A stretch of 64,000 bases of DNA from positions 124,001-188,000 of the IMG/VR virus record IMGVR_UViG_3300042402_002641; one strand, 5' to 3'. This stretch comes from a virus. Every line of letters starts with the position of its first letter. The first letter of the stretch is position 1. Shown one piece after another: positions 9,401 through 15,425 of the stretch. A model generated the notes under the pieces. That model saw only the letters and a program-made list of their open reading frames with translations, was not told the DNA's origin and did not search any database. Position numbers and translations under genes: made by a program.

Positions 9401-9940
9401 ATCGATCTTCGATGGAAAGTCTGCGTCTGTTAATACTAGTGGAACTTTGTATGTGAATTTTTGTCCGCCTGCTACTGTGGCAGCAGCACCGTTCCATTCT
9501 TGAATACCCCAGGTTGTGGCCTGTGTATCAATCCACCACTGGCCGTTCGTGGGATTCGCTCCCGGGGCGTCAGTCTGTGCTTCTAGTTCATCTAGATCAA
9601 TATCTGCTCTTACAATAAAAGCAGCGTTGCTTACACCTAATAAACTGTAGGCTGTAAGCAGTCCGTATTCGTTGCGCTCTGAACCATGTACAGGAGTAGC
9701 ACTGGCTGTTTTCTCAAAGAATGGAACACCAAATGTTTCTGTTAGTTCTCGCTGGCTGGTTATCTTAAAGGCCTTGCCAGCATTGGCCGCTGTGGTACCT
9801 AATGCAGTGCCTGTGCCTGCACCATTGGTTTTATCTTGCGCTGTTGCTACTACGATAAGAGGTGTAGTACCAGGTTCTGCTGGTGTATAAAAACTCTCGT
9901 CGATTACCGTAACTTGTACGCCTGGTGATTGTAGTGCCAT
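6485..9940 (-). CDS. gp18: Giant contractile tail sheath protein (gp18)
   Basis: The sheath subunit surrounds the tube and contracts at infection. The start at 9940 (MALQSPGVQVTVID) is chosen because it has an AGGAGA Shine-Dalgarno and matches sheath N-termini; an in-frame ATG at 9985 would add 15 residues and lies next to a promoter box. At 1151 residues it is far longer than T4 gp18 (659). The C-terminal 300 residues look like canonical sheath (RRNFNIIAAPGYPELLSNLV, then GIGLVAHGQKTR and the ending IEPVKAIEFIYIPLRVK). The extra mass is a central insertion (about residues 110-740) made of several G-x-x-W-type modules (GQWWIDT, GSVWIKT, GQLWYNP, GDIWIST) and Thr/Ala-rich beta stretches, presumably exposed on the sheath surface. 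Confidence 0.95.
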   Translation of the reverse strand: MALQSPGVQVTVIDESFYTPAEPGTTPLIVVATAQDKTNGAGTGTALGTTAANAGKAFKITSQRELTETFGVPFFEKTASATPVHGSERNEYGLLTAYSLLGVSNAAFIVRADIDLDELEAQTDAPGANPTNGQWWIDTQATTWGIQEWNGAAATVAGGQKFTYKVPLVLTDADFPSKIDGNAPKAAVGQIGDYAVVFRTVEGDTSFGAEEEYARIYYKSAGNGGIGGGGTAVDAGEWVLVGSNEWSASWPVVSGTAVSGSVSYNFYVNNSLISGSGTTGAIATAINAANIQGVTAQAISGRLYIYSDGRSAADGTPSDSSGPDGRVLLEDGTTALSALGITAGVYLSPRLAQQPHTSIPSYKRSENTDTVGGAASGSVWIKTTEPNNGARWRAKRWSSATLSWVSYEAPIYDDTAAALYYLDRSGGGAGIAEDALFTQANAKETSGFDTTPTTATFRLWRRNIGVGAATSITSNIIKAGTISAGAKTFTISESLKTTLALDTAKNISFTAVGTSADADLIAAAINAAGFTNIVASVTEVSATSNRVVISHTLGGDFRLADSSGTAVANMFTAYNIDTLAGTENFYAAQSAVGGYLASGWKPLAATDPRFAASGDAPLNEPQDGQLWYNPNFSEVDLMVHNGNTWVGYRHSTAPYYEAATATLRNGYLPIVAASNPYKSGITANGDIWISTADLENYPTIYRYNTNLSDIADLAQRWELVDKADQTTEEGVLFADARWNTAGTSTVASTIEDLITNNFLDPDAPDPALYPKGMLLWNLRRSGGNVKQYQNSYIDTTADNPRTGTATLAGSAFQSGESMETYWTDRWTTASGNNEDGSGSFGRKAQRKVVTQALKSVVDTSQEIRDEERRNFNIIAAPGYPELLSNLVNLNIDRGVTAFVVGDTPLRLASDATSLTTWGTNANLVTDNGDDGIVTYDEYCAVYYPNGFTTDLAGSPAVVPASHMMLKTITLSDNVSFPWFAPAGTRRGGITNATAVGYIDAATGEFQTVALNEGQRDTLYDLKVNPIPFFNGIGLVAHGQKTRARNASALDRINVARLVVYLRSQLNKLARPYIFEPNDKITRDEIKQAVESLLLELVGLRALYDFAVVCDESNNTPSRIDRNELYVDIAIEPVKAIEFIYIPLRVKNTGEI

Positions 9941-9971
9941 CCCATTTTCTCCTGGTAATAGTTGCTCATAA

Positions 9972-9979
9972 TATTTAGC
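9972..9979 (-). promoter_or_regulatory. Probable late promoter box for gp18
   Basis: The minus strand reads GCTAAATA about 31 nt upstream of the gp18 ATG, leaving a leader that carries the AGGAGA ribosome site. One mismatch to the NATAAATA consensus. Confidence 0.5.
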
Positions 9980-10040
9980 CGCCAAGTGTAAAAATGGATG
10001 GTTAATATCAGGATAAAAGGGGTGGAAAAGGTATAGATAC

Positions 10041-10048
10041 GTTAAATA
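10041..10048 (+). promoter_or_regulatory. Late-type promoter box for the HNH-like gene
   Basis: The plus strand reads GTTAAATA, then TCTTT, then the ATG at 10054. It has the same 5-nt spacer as other boxes in this window, and no Shine-Dalgarno sequence is present. Confidence 0.5.
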
Positions 10049-10053
10049 TCTTT

Positions 10054-10389
10054 ATGAGACCAATGTGTAAGTGTGGTGTAAGGCCATGTGCTGTGAACTA
10101 CAAGAAAAATTCCAAGACCTACTACAGAAGTCTTTGTGAAATATGCATGTCACACGGTGTATACACAGGAGTACCTCGATGGTTACGTAGCGGCTACAAG
10201 ATGAAATCGCAGTGTGAGAAATGCGGCTTTAGGTCACCGCACGTAGAAGTATTCAGGGTATTTCACATAGACAGCAATCTAGACAACTGCCGTCCTGCGA
10301 ATCTCAAAACCATATGTCTAAACTGTGCTGGCGTTCTGAGCAAAGAGGGAATTGCTTGGAGACAGGGAGATCTCGTTGCTGATTATTGA
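10054..10389 (+). CDS. Small zinc-finger / HNH-like protein
   Basis: This 111-residue protein has paired cysteines throughout: CKCG (residues 5-8), CEICMSHG (31-38), CEKCGF (near 54-59) and a C-terminal TICLNC. Between the last two is FHIDSNLDNCRPANLKTIC, which has the H-x-D...N...NL spacing of an HNH-type nuclease core stabilised by zinc. It could be an HNH endonuclease (homing or nicking) or a DNA-binding zinc protein. It is the only plus-strand gene between gp18 and gp13, stands opposite its neighbours, and its last 72 nt overlap the 3' end of the dNMP kinase gene. Proteins of this type occur at conserved places in marine T4-like phages; I judge the fold likely and the activity unproven. 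Confidence 0.75.
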   Translation: MRPMCKCGVRPCAVNYKKNSKTYYRSLCEICMSHGVYTGVPRWLRSGYKMKSQCEKCGFRSPHVEVFRVFHIDSNLDNCRPANLKTICLNCAGVLSKEGIAWRQGDLVADY

Positions 10390-10989
10390 TCTCACTGTGT
10401 CGTAGAGCTCGTCTATGCTGTGATCGTTAATCAAAACATGATCAAATTCTGTGCCTACCCAAGCAGTTTCCGAAGCATGTATCTTACGCATTTTGAGATC
10501 CTGATGTGCCCAATTGTAGCCTTGATTAGCTGCCACAGCGGTATCATACCACTCAGGTAACTCACCACGTTGTACCCAGATAATTCTGCCACCTGCATTG
10601 CGTATGCTGGCAATTTCATTAGGAAAACGGCAGTCTGAAATCACCACATGATCCTGTGAATTGCGCAGTTTGTTTTCCAAGCTGGCAATCCATATGTCGT
10701 CATGAAATGCTTTGCGGCAAACCTCTGTGCCCCAGTATTGCAGCACCCACCGCGGAGTCAGCGTAGGCATATCCAAGCGTTTGGCCCACCATGGATCTAC
10801 CTGCTCTCGCCATTCACGAGCTGCTTTGGTACGACCTTCCAACATGGTCCGGTCCCAACCGAATACTGCTGCCACCGCATCTTTTAGTGTGCTGGCAAAT
10901 GATTCTCGTCTAAATTCGTGGAAATTAACCAGATAGTCTGCGACTGTGTCCTTGCCGCTGCCAATAAAACCACATACCCCTATAATCAT
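10318..10989 (-). CDS. gp1: Deoxynucleoside monophosphate kinase (gp1)
   Basis: This 223-residue P-loop kinase would phosphorylate dNMPs to feed phage DNA synthesis. The Walker A is GFIGSGKDT at residues 7-15. Further landmarks are FASTLKDAVAAVFGW, the REWREQVDPWW stretch, a QYWGTEVCR segment and VVISDCRFPNEIASIRNAGG with ISD/RFPNE, all typical of T4-type dNMP kinases. Length is close to T4 gp1 (241). The start has a clear Shine-Dalgarno (AAGGAGA). It is an early-function gene lying inside a late cluster and has its own sigma70-like promoter just upstream. Confidence 0.94.
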   Translation of the reverse strand: MIIGVCGFIGSGKDTVADYLVNFHEFRRESFASTLKDAVAAVFGWDRTMLEGRTKAAREWREQVDPWWAKRLDMPTLTPRWVLQYWGTEVCRKAFHDDIWIASLENKLRNSQDHVVISDCRFPNEIASIRNAGGRIIWVQRGELPEWYDTAVAANQGYNWAHQDLKMRKIHASETAWVGTEFDHVLINDHSIDELYDTVRSIISNEISLSPSNSLFAQNASTV

Positions 10990-11009
10990 AAATGTCTCCT
11001 TACAAAGAC

Positions 11010-11038
11010 AGTATACTATAGATCGATCACAAGGTCAA
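11010..11038 (-). promoter_or_regulatory. Sigma70-type (early) promoter for gp1
   Basis: On the minus strand a -35 TTGACC (11038-11033) and a -10 TATACT (11015-11010) are separated by exactly 17 nt. The transcript would begin just before the AAGGAGA ribosome site of the dNMP kinase. The -35 lies a few bases after the gp13 stop codon. Confidence 0.78.
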
Positions 11039-11044
11039 GAGTTT

Positions 11045-11803
11045 TTAACCAATTATCCAAGAATAACCACTGCCGCCGGGCACTAGTTTCATTAGATCAT
11101 CCACTAGTTTTTCCATTTCTGCAGTAGCTTCAGTTTTCATAGCAGCACCGTTAAGGCCTGATCCGCCCTGTGGTCCTGCTATCTGTGCGAATTTTTCGCG
11201 AGCCTGTCCCAGCATCATCTTGCAGTTGGCCAAGGTATAGTCCTTGATCCACTGTCCGGAATATATGTCATCTATGATGGCAAAGTCAGGTTTGGTGTTA
11301 TATACCTGTATCATCACTGACTCTTCACCTCTGGGACGCTGATGTATGATTAATTTGTGGCTCTGCGGATGCCATGTGAAGTTTATAAAAGACCCAAACA
11401 TTTTACCTATCAATTCTTGATACTGTGAGAATAATTCATATGTGGCTAATCCGCCCATGTTTGTGGAACTCAAAAGATAGGTATTAGAGTAGGCCAAGTT
11501 AAAGGGTTCAAACACAGTACCGCCCGTGCCATTACCTGTTCTAGATCCTACTGAACGACGAAATATCTGTCGAACCTGTTGTATTTCTTTAGGTAGGATA
11601 TATTCGTTAACACTTTCAGTTAGTGTTAGAAAACAATAACTTTCCTCTACGGCGTTGTCGCTGCGCTGCCGAAATACCGCTAGGCTGCGGTTTAGGGCAG
11701 TTTCGTAGTGTATGGGGTCTAGTTCTATGTCGATCATGCCGTCGCCCAGCATAGCCTTACAGTAGTCGAAAACCTGTTGTTTTGCTTGATCAGTTGTGCT
11801 CAT
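11045..11803 (-). CDS. gp13: Neck protein (gp13)
   Basis: This neck/collar protein joins the portal vertex to the tail. The start at 11803 (MSTTDQAKQQVFDYCKAMLG) is chosen over an in-frame ATG 141 nt upstream because it is preceded by an AATAAATA late box with a 5-nt spacer and because the upstream part would overlap gp14. At 252 residues it compares with 309 in T4. Visible gp13 traits are the N-terminal helix pair with MIDIELDPIHYETALNRSLAVF, then FLTLTESVNEYILP, the aromatic strand FGSFINFTWHPQSHKLIIH, and a C-terminal helical segment. It lies head-to-head with gp14, only 33 nt between start codons. Confidence 0.85.
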   Translation of the reverse strand: MSTTDQAKQQVFDYCKAMLGDGMIDIELDPIHYETALNRSLAVFRQRSDNAVEESYCFLTLTESVNEYILPKEIQQVRQIFRRSVGSRTGNGTGGTVFEPFNLAYSNTYLLSSTNMGGLATYELFSQYQELIGKMFGSFINFTWHPQSHKLIIHQRPRGEESVMIQVYNTKPDFAIIDDIYSGQWIKDYTLANCKMMLGQAREKFAQIAGPQGGSGLNGAAMKTEATAEMEKLVDDLMKLVPGGSGYSWIIG

Positions 11804-11808
11804 ACTCT

Positions 11809-11829
11809 TATTTATTGCAGCGGTAAATA
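11809..11829. promoter_or_regulatory. Divergent late promoter boxes between gp13 and gp14
   Basis: The minus strand carries AATAAATA (11816-11809), 5 nt before the gp13 ATG. The plus strand carries GGTAAATA (11822-11829), 7 nt before the gp14 ATG at 11837. Two units of opposite direction thus share about 20 nt of control region. The minus box is an exact consensus match; the plus box is weaker. Confidence 0.6.
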
Positions 11830-11836
11830 TATGACT

Positions 11837-13228
11837 ATGCCAAGACTCAGTCTCTACCGGCCTCAAAAAGGCAATGATTACCGTTTTATAGATAACACCA
11901 TCTGGGAAATGTTCCAGGTTGGTGGCACGGATGTGCTGGTGCACAAATATCTTGGACCCGCTGCCGCTGTGCAGGGCAACACACCCTCAACACCTACATA
12001 TGCTGCCGACGATCCTTTTAACATACAAGATCTCTTGTTCTTAGAAAATCGTGATCGTAAATATGATCCAGACATTTATCTGCTTAGAGGTGTATATAGT
12101 CTTTCAGACATAGATTTCAATCTCAGCCAATTTGGACTGTTTCTACAGAATGACACTATTTTTATCACCTTCCACATCACAGACACTGTGGAAAAAATTG
12201 GTAGAAAAATCATGGCAGGTGATGTGATAGAACTGCCGCACCTCACTGACGAATATGCTCTAAACGATCTACAGTATGCGCTGAAAAGATTCTATGTCAT
12301 TGAAGAAGTTAGCAGAGCTGCCGAAGGATTTTCTGTCACCTGGTATCCACATCTGTATCGAGCCAAATGCAAACCATTGGTAGACAGCCAAGAATACAAA
12401 CAGATCTTAGATGGTATCGCCAACACAGATGCAGACAAGGGAACCTATAATGCAAATATCACATACTACTCCGGTGACATTGTTACTGGTGCTGATGGTA
12501 AGAAGTATGAAGTCGTTCAAGAAGTTACTGGAATAGCACCGCCTAATGTAACCTACTATGCAATAGCAGACACGCTGAAAGATATCATCTCAACCTACAA
12601 CAAAGAAATGCAGATCACTTCGGCTGTGTTAAATCAAGCAGAAGCAGACGCTCCTAAGAGTGGTTATGACACTAGCAAGTTCTATACCTTACAGAGAACA
12701 GACGACGGTACTGCTGAAATTGCATCAACAGATGCCACTGATGTTACTGTAGATGCTGCTACGCAGGCTACTGATGAGAATGGAAATCTTCTTTACGATA
12801 CGAACGGTGAGCCTGTTTACGTAGGACAGACTGCTAGTTCTGTATTGATGCCCGCAGACGGCGACGGATATAATGGATACCTCACTCGTGATGGTGTTCC
12901 TCCCAACGGTGCTCCGTTTACCGCAGGCATTGCATTTCCTATTAACCCCACTGTGGGACAGTTTGCACTCAGAACAGATTACTTGCCTAATAGACTATTC
13001 AGATTCGACGGATCTAGATGGCGCAAATTTGAGGACAATGTACGTATGACTATGAACAATCTCGGTGCTAGTGATGTGGGTGCAGGTGACACTTATGCTG
13101 GCAAAGATATTCGCCAGACACAAAAGGCCACATTCGTAAACAACACCACAGTAACTACTATAGATGGTCATGTGACTGAAGAAAAACAAAGCCTTACCAA
13201 GGCACTAAGACCACAGGCGGACGAATAA
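11837..13228 (+). CDS. gp14: Neck protein (gp14) with C-terminal extension
   Basis: This 463-residue protein is the second neck component. The N-terminal 190 residues match gp14: YRPQKGNDYRFIDNTIWEMF, FLENRDRKYDPDIYLLRGVYS, and the strand LFLQNDTIFITFHITDTVEK followed by GDVIELPHL. T4 gp14 has 256 residues. The extra C-terminal half is Asp/Thr/Ala-rich, includes a G-x-F...R-x-DGSRW module (near NRLFRFDGSRWRKF) and ends in conserved NNTTVTTIDGHV. I chose the ATG at 11837 because its sequence begins like other gp14 proteins; an ATG at 11831 is the alternative. It is followed by gp15 with ATG/stop overlap. Confidence 0.88.
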   Translation: MPRLSLYRPQKGNDYRFIDNTIWEMFQVGGTDVLVHKYLGPAAAVQGNTPSTPTYAADDPFNIQDLLFLENRDRKYDPDIYLLRGVYSLSDIDFNLSQFGLFLQNDTIFITFHITDTVEKIGRKIMAGDVIELPHLTDEYALNDLQYALKRFYVIEEVSRAAEGFSVTWYPHLYRAKCKPLVDSQEYKQILDGIANTDADKGTYNANITYYSGDIVTGADGKKYEVVQEVTGIAPPNVTYYAIADTLKDIISTYNKEMQITSAVLNQAEADAPKSGYDTSKFYTLQRTDDGTAEIASTDATDVTVDAATQATDENGNLLYDTNGEPVYVGQTASSVLMPADGDGYNGYLTRDGVPPNGAPFTAGIAFPINPTVGQFALRTDYLPNRLFRFDGSRWRKFEDNVRMTMNNLGASDVGAGDTYAGKDIRQTQKATFVNNTTVTTIDGHVTEEKQSLTKALRPQADE

Positions 13229-14766
13229 TGGATTTTTTCTATGACGGACAAATAAGACGCTATGTCACACAGTTTATGCGTGTGTTCATAGGCTTCAAAT
13301 ACAAGGCAGGCGATGGTGATGAGATCAGTGTTCCTGTGAGCTACGGCGACCAGACTCGCCAAGTAGCTGCCATAATCAAAGAAAATTCAGAAAATAAAAT
13401 GAGTTCAGTTCCCAAGATCAGCTGTTACATCAGTGCTCTAGAAATGGATACGTCGCGGCTCAGTGATCCTACATTTGTTTCTAAGGTGCATGTGAGGGAA
13501 CGCAGATTCACAGATGCTGCGGGAACTAGAGATTATCAGAATGTGCAGGGCGGCAACTATACCGTAGAAAGATTAGCACCAACTCCTTTCAAGATGACTA
13601 TGAAAGCAGATATATGGACTTCAAACACAGATCAAAAACTACAATTATTAGAACAGATCTTGGTGCTGTTTAATCCCAGTTTGGAACTGCAGACCACCGA
13701 CAACTATCTAGACTGGACCAGTCTAAGCACACTGTATCTTACCAGCACTAATTTTACCTCAAGAACTATTCCTGCTGGCGCAGAAAGTGAAATCGATGTC
13801 TGCTCCTTAGACTTTGAAATTCCAATCTATATCACTGCTCCTGCAAAAGTTAAAAAATTAGGTATTGTTCAAAGTGTAATTTCGAATGTGTTTATGGAAA
13901 GCGGTGACATAGTAGATTTAGAGAGTTTGGTGTACAATCGTGCCAAAGGTTCATTTACCACAACTTCTAACAGATATCGTGTTTTGCTGTTCAAATCCAA
14001 CACAGGTAATCTCACAGATAATCAATATGACCTAACTCTAGTAAATCCTGACTCGGCGGTGCTGTCATTAGGACTTGCTCAACAGGAATATAAAAATGGT
14101 GAACCTATAGAATGGGATCGAATCCTAGAAGTGCAGGGCGGATACGTTCCGGGTAGCGATGTGTTTTTCCTCAAAGAGGATGACACTGAAATCATTGGCA
14201 CGTTTGTGATCAATCCTCTAGACAGAACCGTGTTGGCCGTGACTCTGGATCCGGATACATATCCTGCTAACACAGACATAGCAAGTGCTATAGAAACTAG
14301 AGGCACAGTAGATGCTATCATCGATCCCTACAAGTACAATCCTCTAGAAGTTTATGGTAATCATGCTGGTATTCCTGTAGGTTTGAGATTTTTGATGTTA
14401 GATGATGTCAACAACAGTGCGAATCGTGGGGGATTCATCGAATACCCAAGCAATCCTGCAGACAGCACCAATGTGCCTTATCGCGGCCCGCAGGCATGGA
14501 GAGATCCTAGCAACGACGATTCGTCATGGGACAACCAGGACGGCACAGATCCTATTATAAAAGCAAATTCGATTATTGAATGGACTGGAGCTACCTGGTC
14601 TACAATATGGGATCCCGATGACAACAGTATCGAAGATCCTGATTTTGCAGCCACATATATCCAAAACATTCGTACAGGTATCAAATACAAATGGGACGGC
14701 ACTCAATGGCTCAAGGCATTTGAAGGTGAGTATGCACCAGGACGTTGGAACTTCAGGATGGTCTGA
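13228..14766 (+). CDS. gp15: Tail completion / sheath terminator protein (gp15)
   Basis: This protein caps the tail and helps join it to the head. The N-terminus matches gp15: MDFFYDGQIRRYVTQFMRVF, then ISVPVSYGD, ISCYISALEMDTSR, APTPFKMTMKADIWTS and LLEQILVLFNPSLEL, the same order as in T4 gp15. At 512 residues it is nearly twice T4 gp15 (272). The C-terminal extension carries ligand-binding-style beta modules and a final K-x-DGTQW motif like that in gp14 and the fibres. Its ATG overlaps the gp14 stop (TAATG), so the two are coupled. This gp14-gp15 pair is inverted with respect to gp13 and gp18. Confidence 0.92.
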   Translation: MDFFYDGQIRRYVTQFMRVFIGFKYKAGDGDEISVPVSYGDQTRQVAAIIKENSENKMSSVPKISCYISALEMDTSRLSDPTFVSKVHVRERRFTDAAGTRDYQNVQGGNYTVERLAPTPFKMTMKADIWTSNTDQKLQLLEQILVLFNPSLELQTTDNYLDWTSLSTLYLTSTNFTSRTIPAGAESEIDVCSLDFEIPIYITAPAKVKKLGIVQSVISNVFMESGDIVDLESLVYNRAKGSFTTTSNRYRVLLFKSNTGNLTDNQYDLTLVNPDSAVLSLGLAQQEYKNGEPIEWDRILEVQGGYVPGSDVFFLKEDDTEIIGTFVINPLDRTVLAVTLDPDTYPANTDIASAIETRGTVDAIIDPYKYNPLEVYGNHAGIPVGLRFLMLDDVNNSANRGGFIEYPSNPADSTNVPYRGPQAWRDPSNDDSSWDNQDGTDPIIKANSIIEWTGATWSTIWDPDDNSIEDPDFAATYIQNIRTGIKYKWDGTQWLKAFEGEYAPGRWNFRMV

Positions 14767-14780
14767 CGCTAAGTACACAG

Positions 14781-15176
14781 ATGCAACAGCGTGCCGGACT
14801 GCTATTTTTAGCCAAAACCACAGGTAGAATCCTGTTGATTCTTGAGGATCAACGATGGACTGTACCCACTTTTGTGAGGTCAGGACCGTTGTTGGAAGAC
14901 AGTGCACCACTGTTCAAAAATTATGCCACGGGTAGGATACTGCCTATTGAGTTGTATCTATCAGAGGATCGAGGATTTGAATACGGTACATATGTGTGTG
15001 TGGTGGACCAAGAGTTTTTAAACTCTGCTGTTCGAACTGTGTGCTGGGCCGACCTCGATGATCTTCCTAAACAACTGCACCTGGGTTTGAAAACCACGCT
15101 GAACAATCAAGTGATTAGAATTAAAATTGAAACTATCATGGAGTTAGAAAATGTCAAGCCTACTACAGAAATCTAG
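14781..15176 (+). CDS. Conserved hypothetical protein, NUDIX-like appearance
   Basis: This protein of about 131 residues begins MQQRAGLLFLAKTTGRILLI, a strand pattern much like the N-terminal sheet of NUDIX hydrolases, followed by LEDQRWTVPTF. A full NUDIX box (G-x5-E-x7-R-E-x2-E-E) is not present, so catalysis is doubtful. Later landmarks are RILPIELYLSEDRGFEYGTYVC and WADLDDLPKQLHLGLK. I prefer the ATG at 14781 because residues before it do not look conserved and overlap gp15; the ATG at 14745 is possible. It follows gp15 in the same operon and overlaps the next small gene. Function unknown. Confidence 0.72.
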   Translation: MQQRAGLLFLAKTTGRILLILEDQRWTVPTFVRSGPLLEDSAPLFKNYATGRILPIELYLSEDRGFEYGTYVCVVDQEFLNSAVRTVCWADLDDLPKQLHLGLKTTLNNQVIRIKIETIMELENVKPTTEI

Positions 15177-15414
15177 TAGATTTCAACAAGACCACGAACG
15201 ATATCTGGCTAAGATTCAACAGATTCCGGAAGGTACATTCAAACAAGAAGTTACTGAACTACTGAACAAATTGGTCTTTGAAGTTAAAAAACTAGACAGT
15301 ATGCACATTGAAATGGTTATTACTAAACAAATGCCTTCCATTGGCTCGGACATGAGACAAAATATTTTGTCTATTAGACAAAAGTTGGACACTAAACTTA
15401 AAAATATAGGCTAG
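15151..15414 (+). CDS. Small helical hypothetical protein
   Basis: This 87-residue protein is almost entirely helical and charged. It has two likely helices (FQQDHERYLAKIQQI and VTELLNKLVFEVKKL) and a third after the MPSIGSDMRQ turn. A GGAG ribosome site lies about 7 nt before the ATG, inside the previous gene, with which it overlaps by 26 nt. It is the last gene of the gp14-gp15 plus-strand operon and abuts the convergent fibre gene at 15426. I do not recognise a family; an assembly-chaperone-like role is only a guess. Confidence 0.7.
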   Translation: MSSLLQKSSRFQQDHERYLAKIQQIPEGTFKQEVTELLNKLVFEVKKLDSMHIEMVITKQMPSIGSDMRQNILSIRQKLDTKLKNIG

Positions 15415-15425
15415 AACTATCTCAA

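Noticed and set aside
9941-9985. Extending gp18 to the in-frame ATG at 9985
   Set aside because: The upstream ATG abuts a late box and lacks a ribosome site; MALQSPGVQV at 9940 follows AGGAGA and matches sheath N-termini.
11804-11944. Extending gp13 to the ATG at 11944
   Set aside because: The added 47 residues would overlap gp14 on the other strand and cross the AATAAATA box; MSTTDQAK at 11803 fits better.
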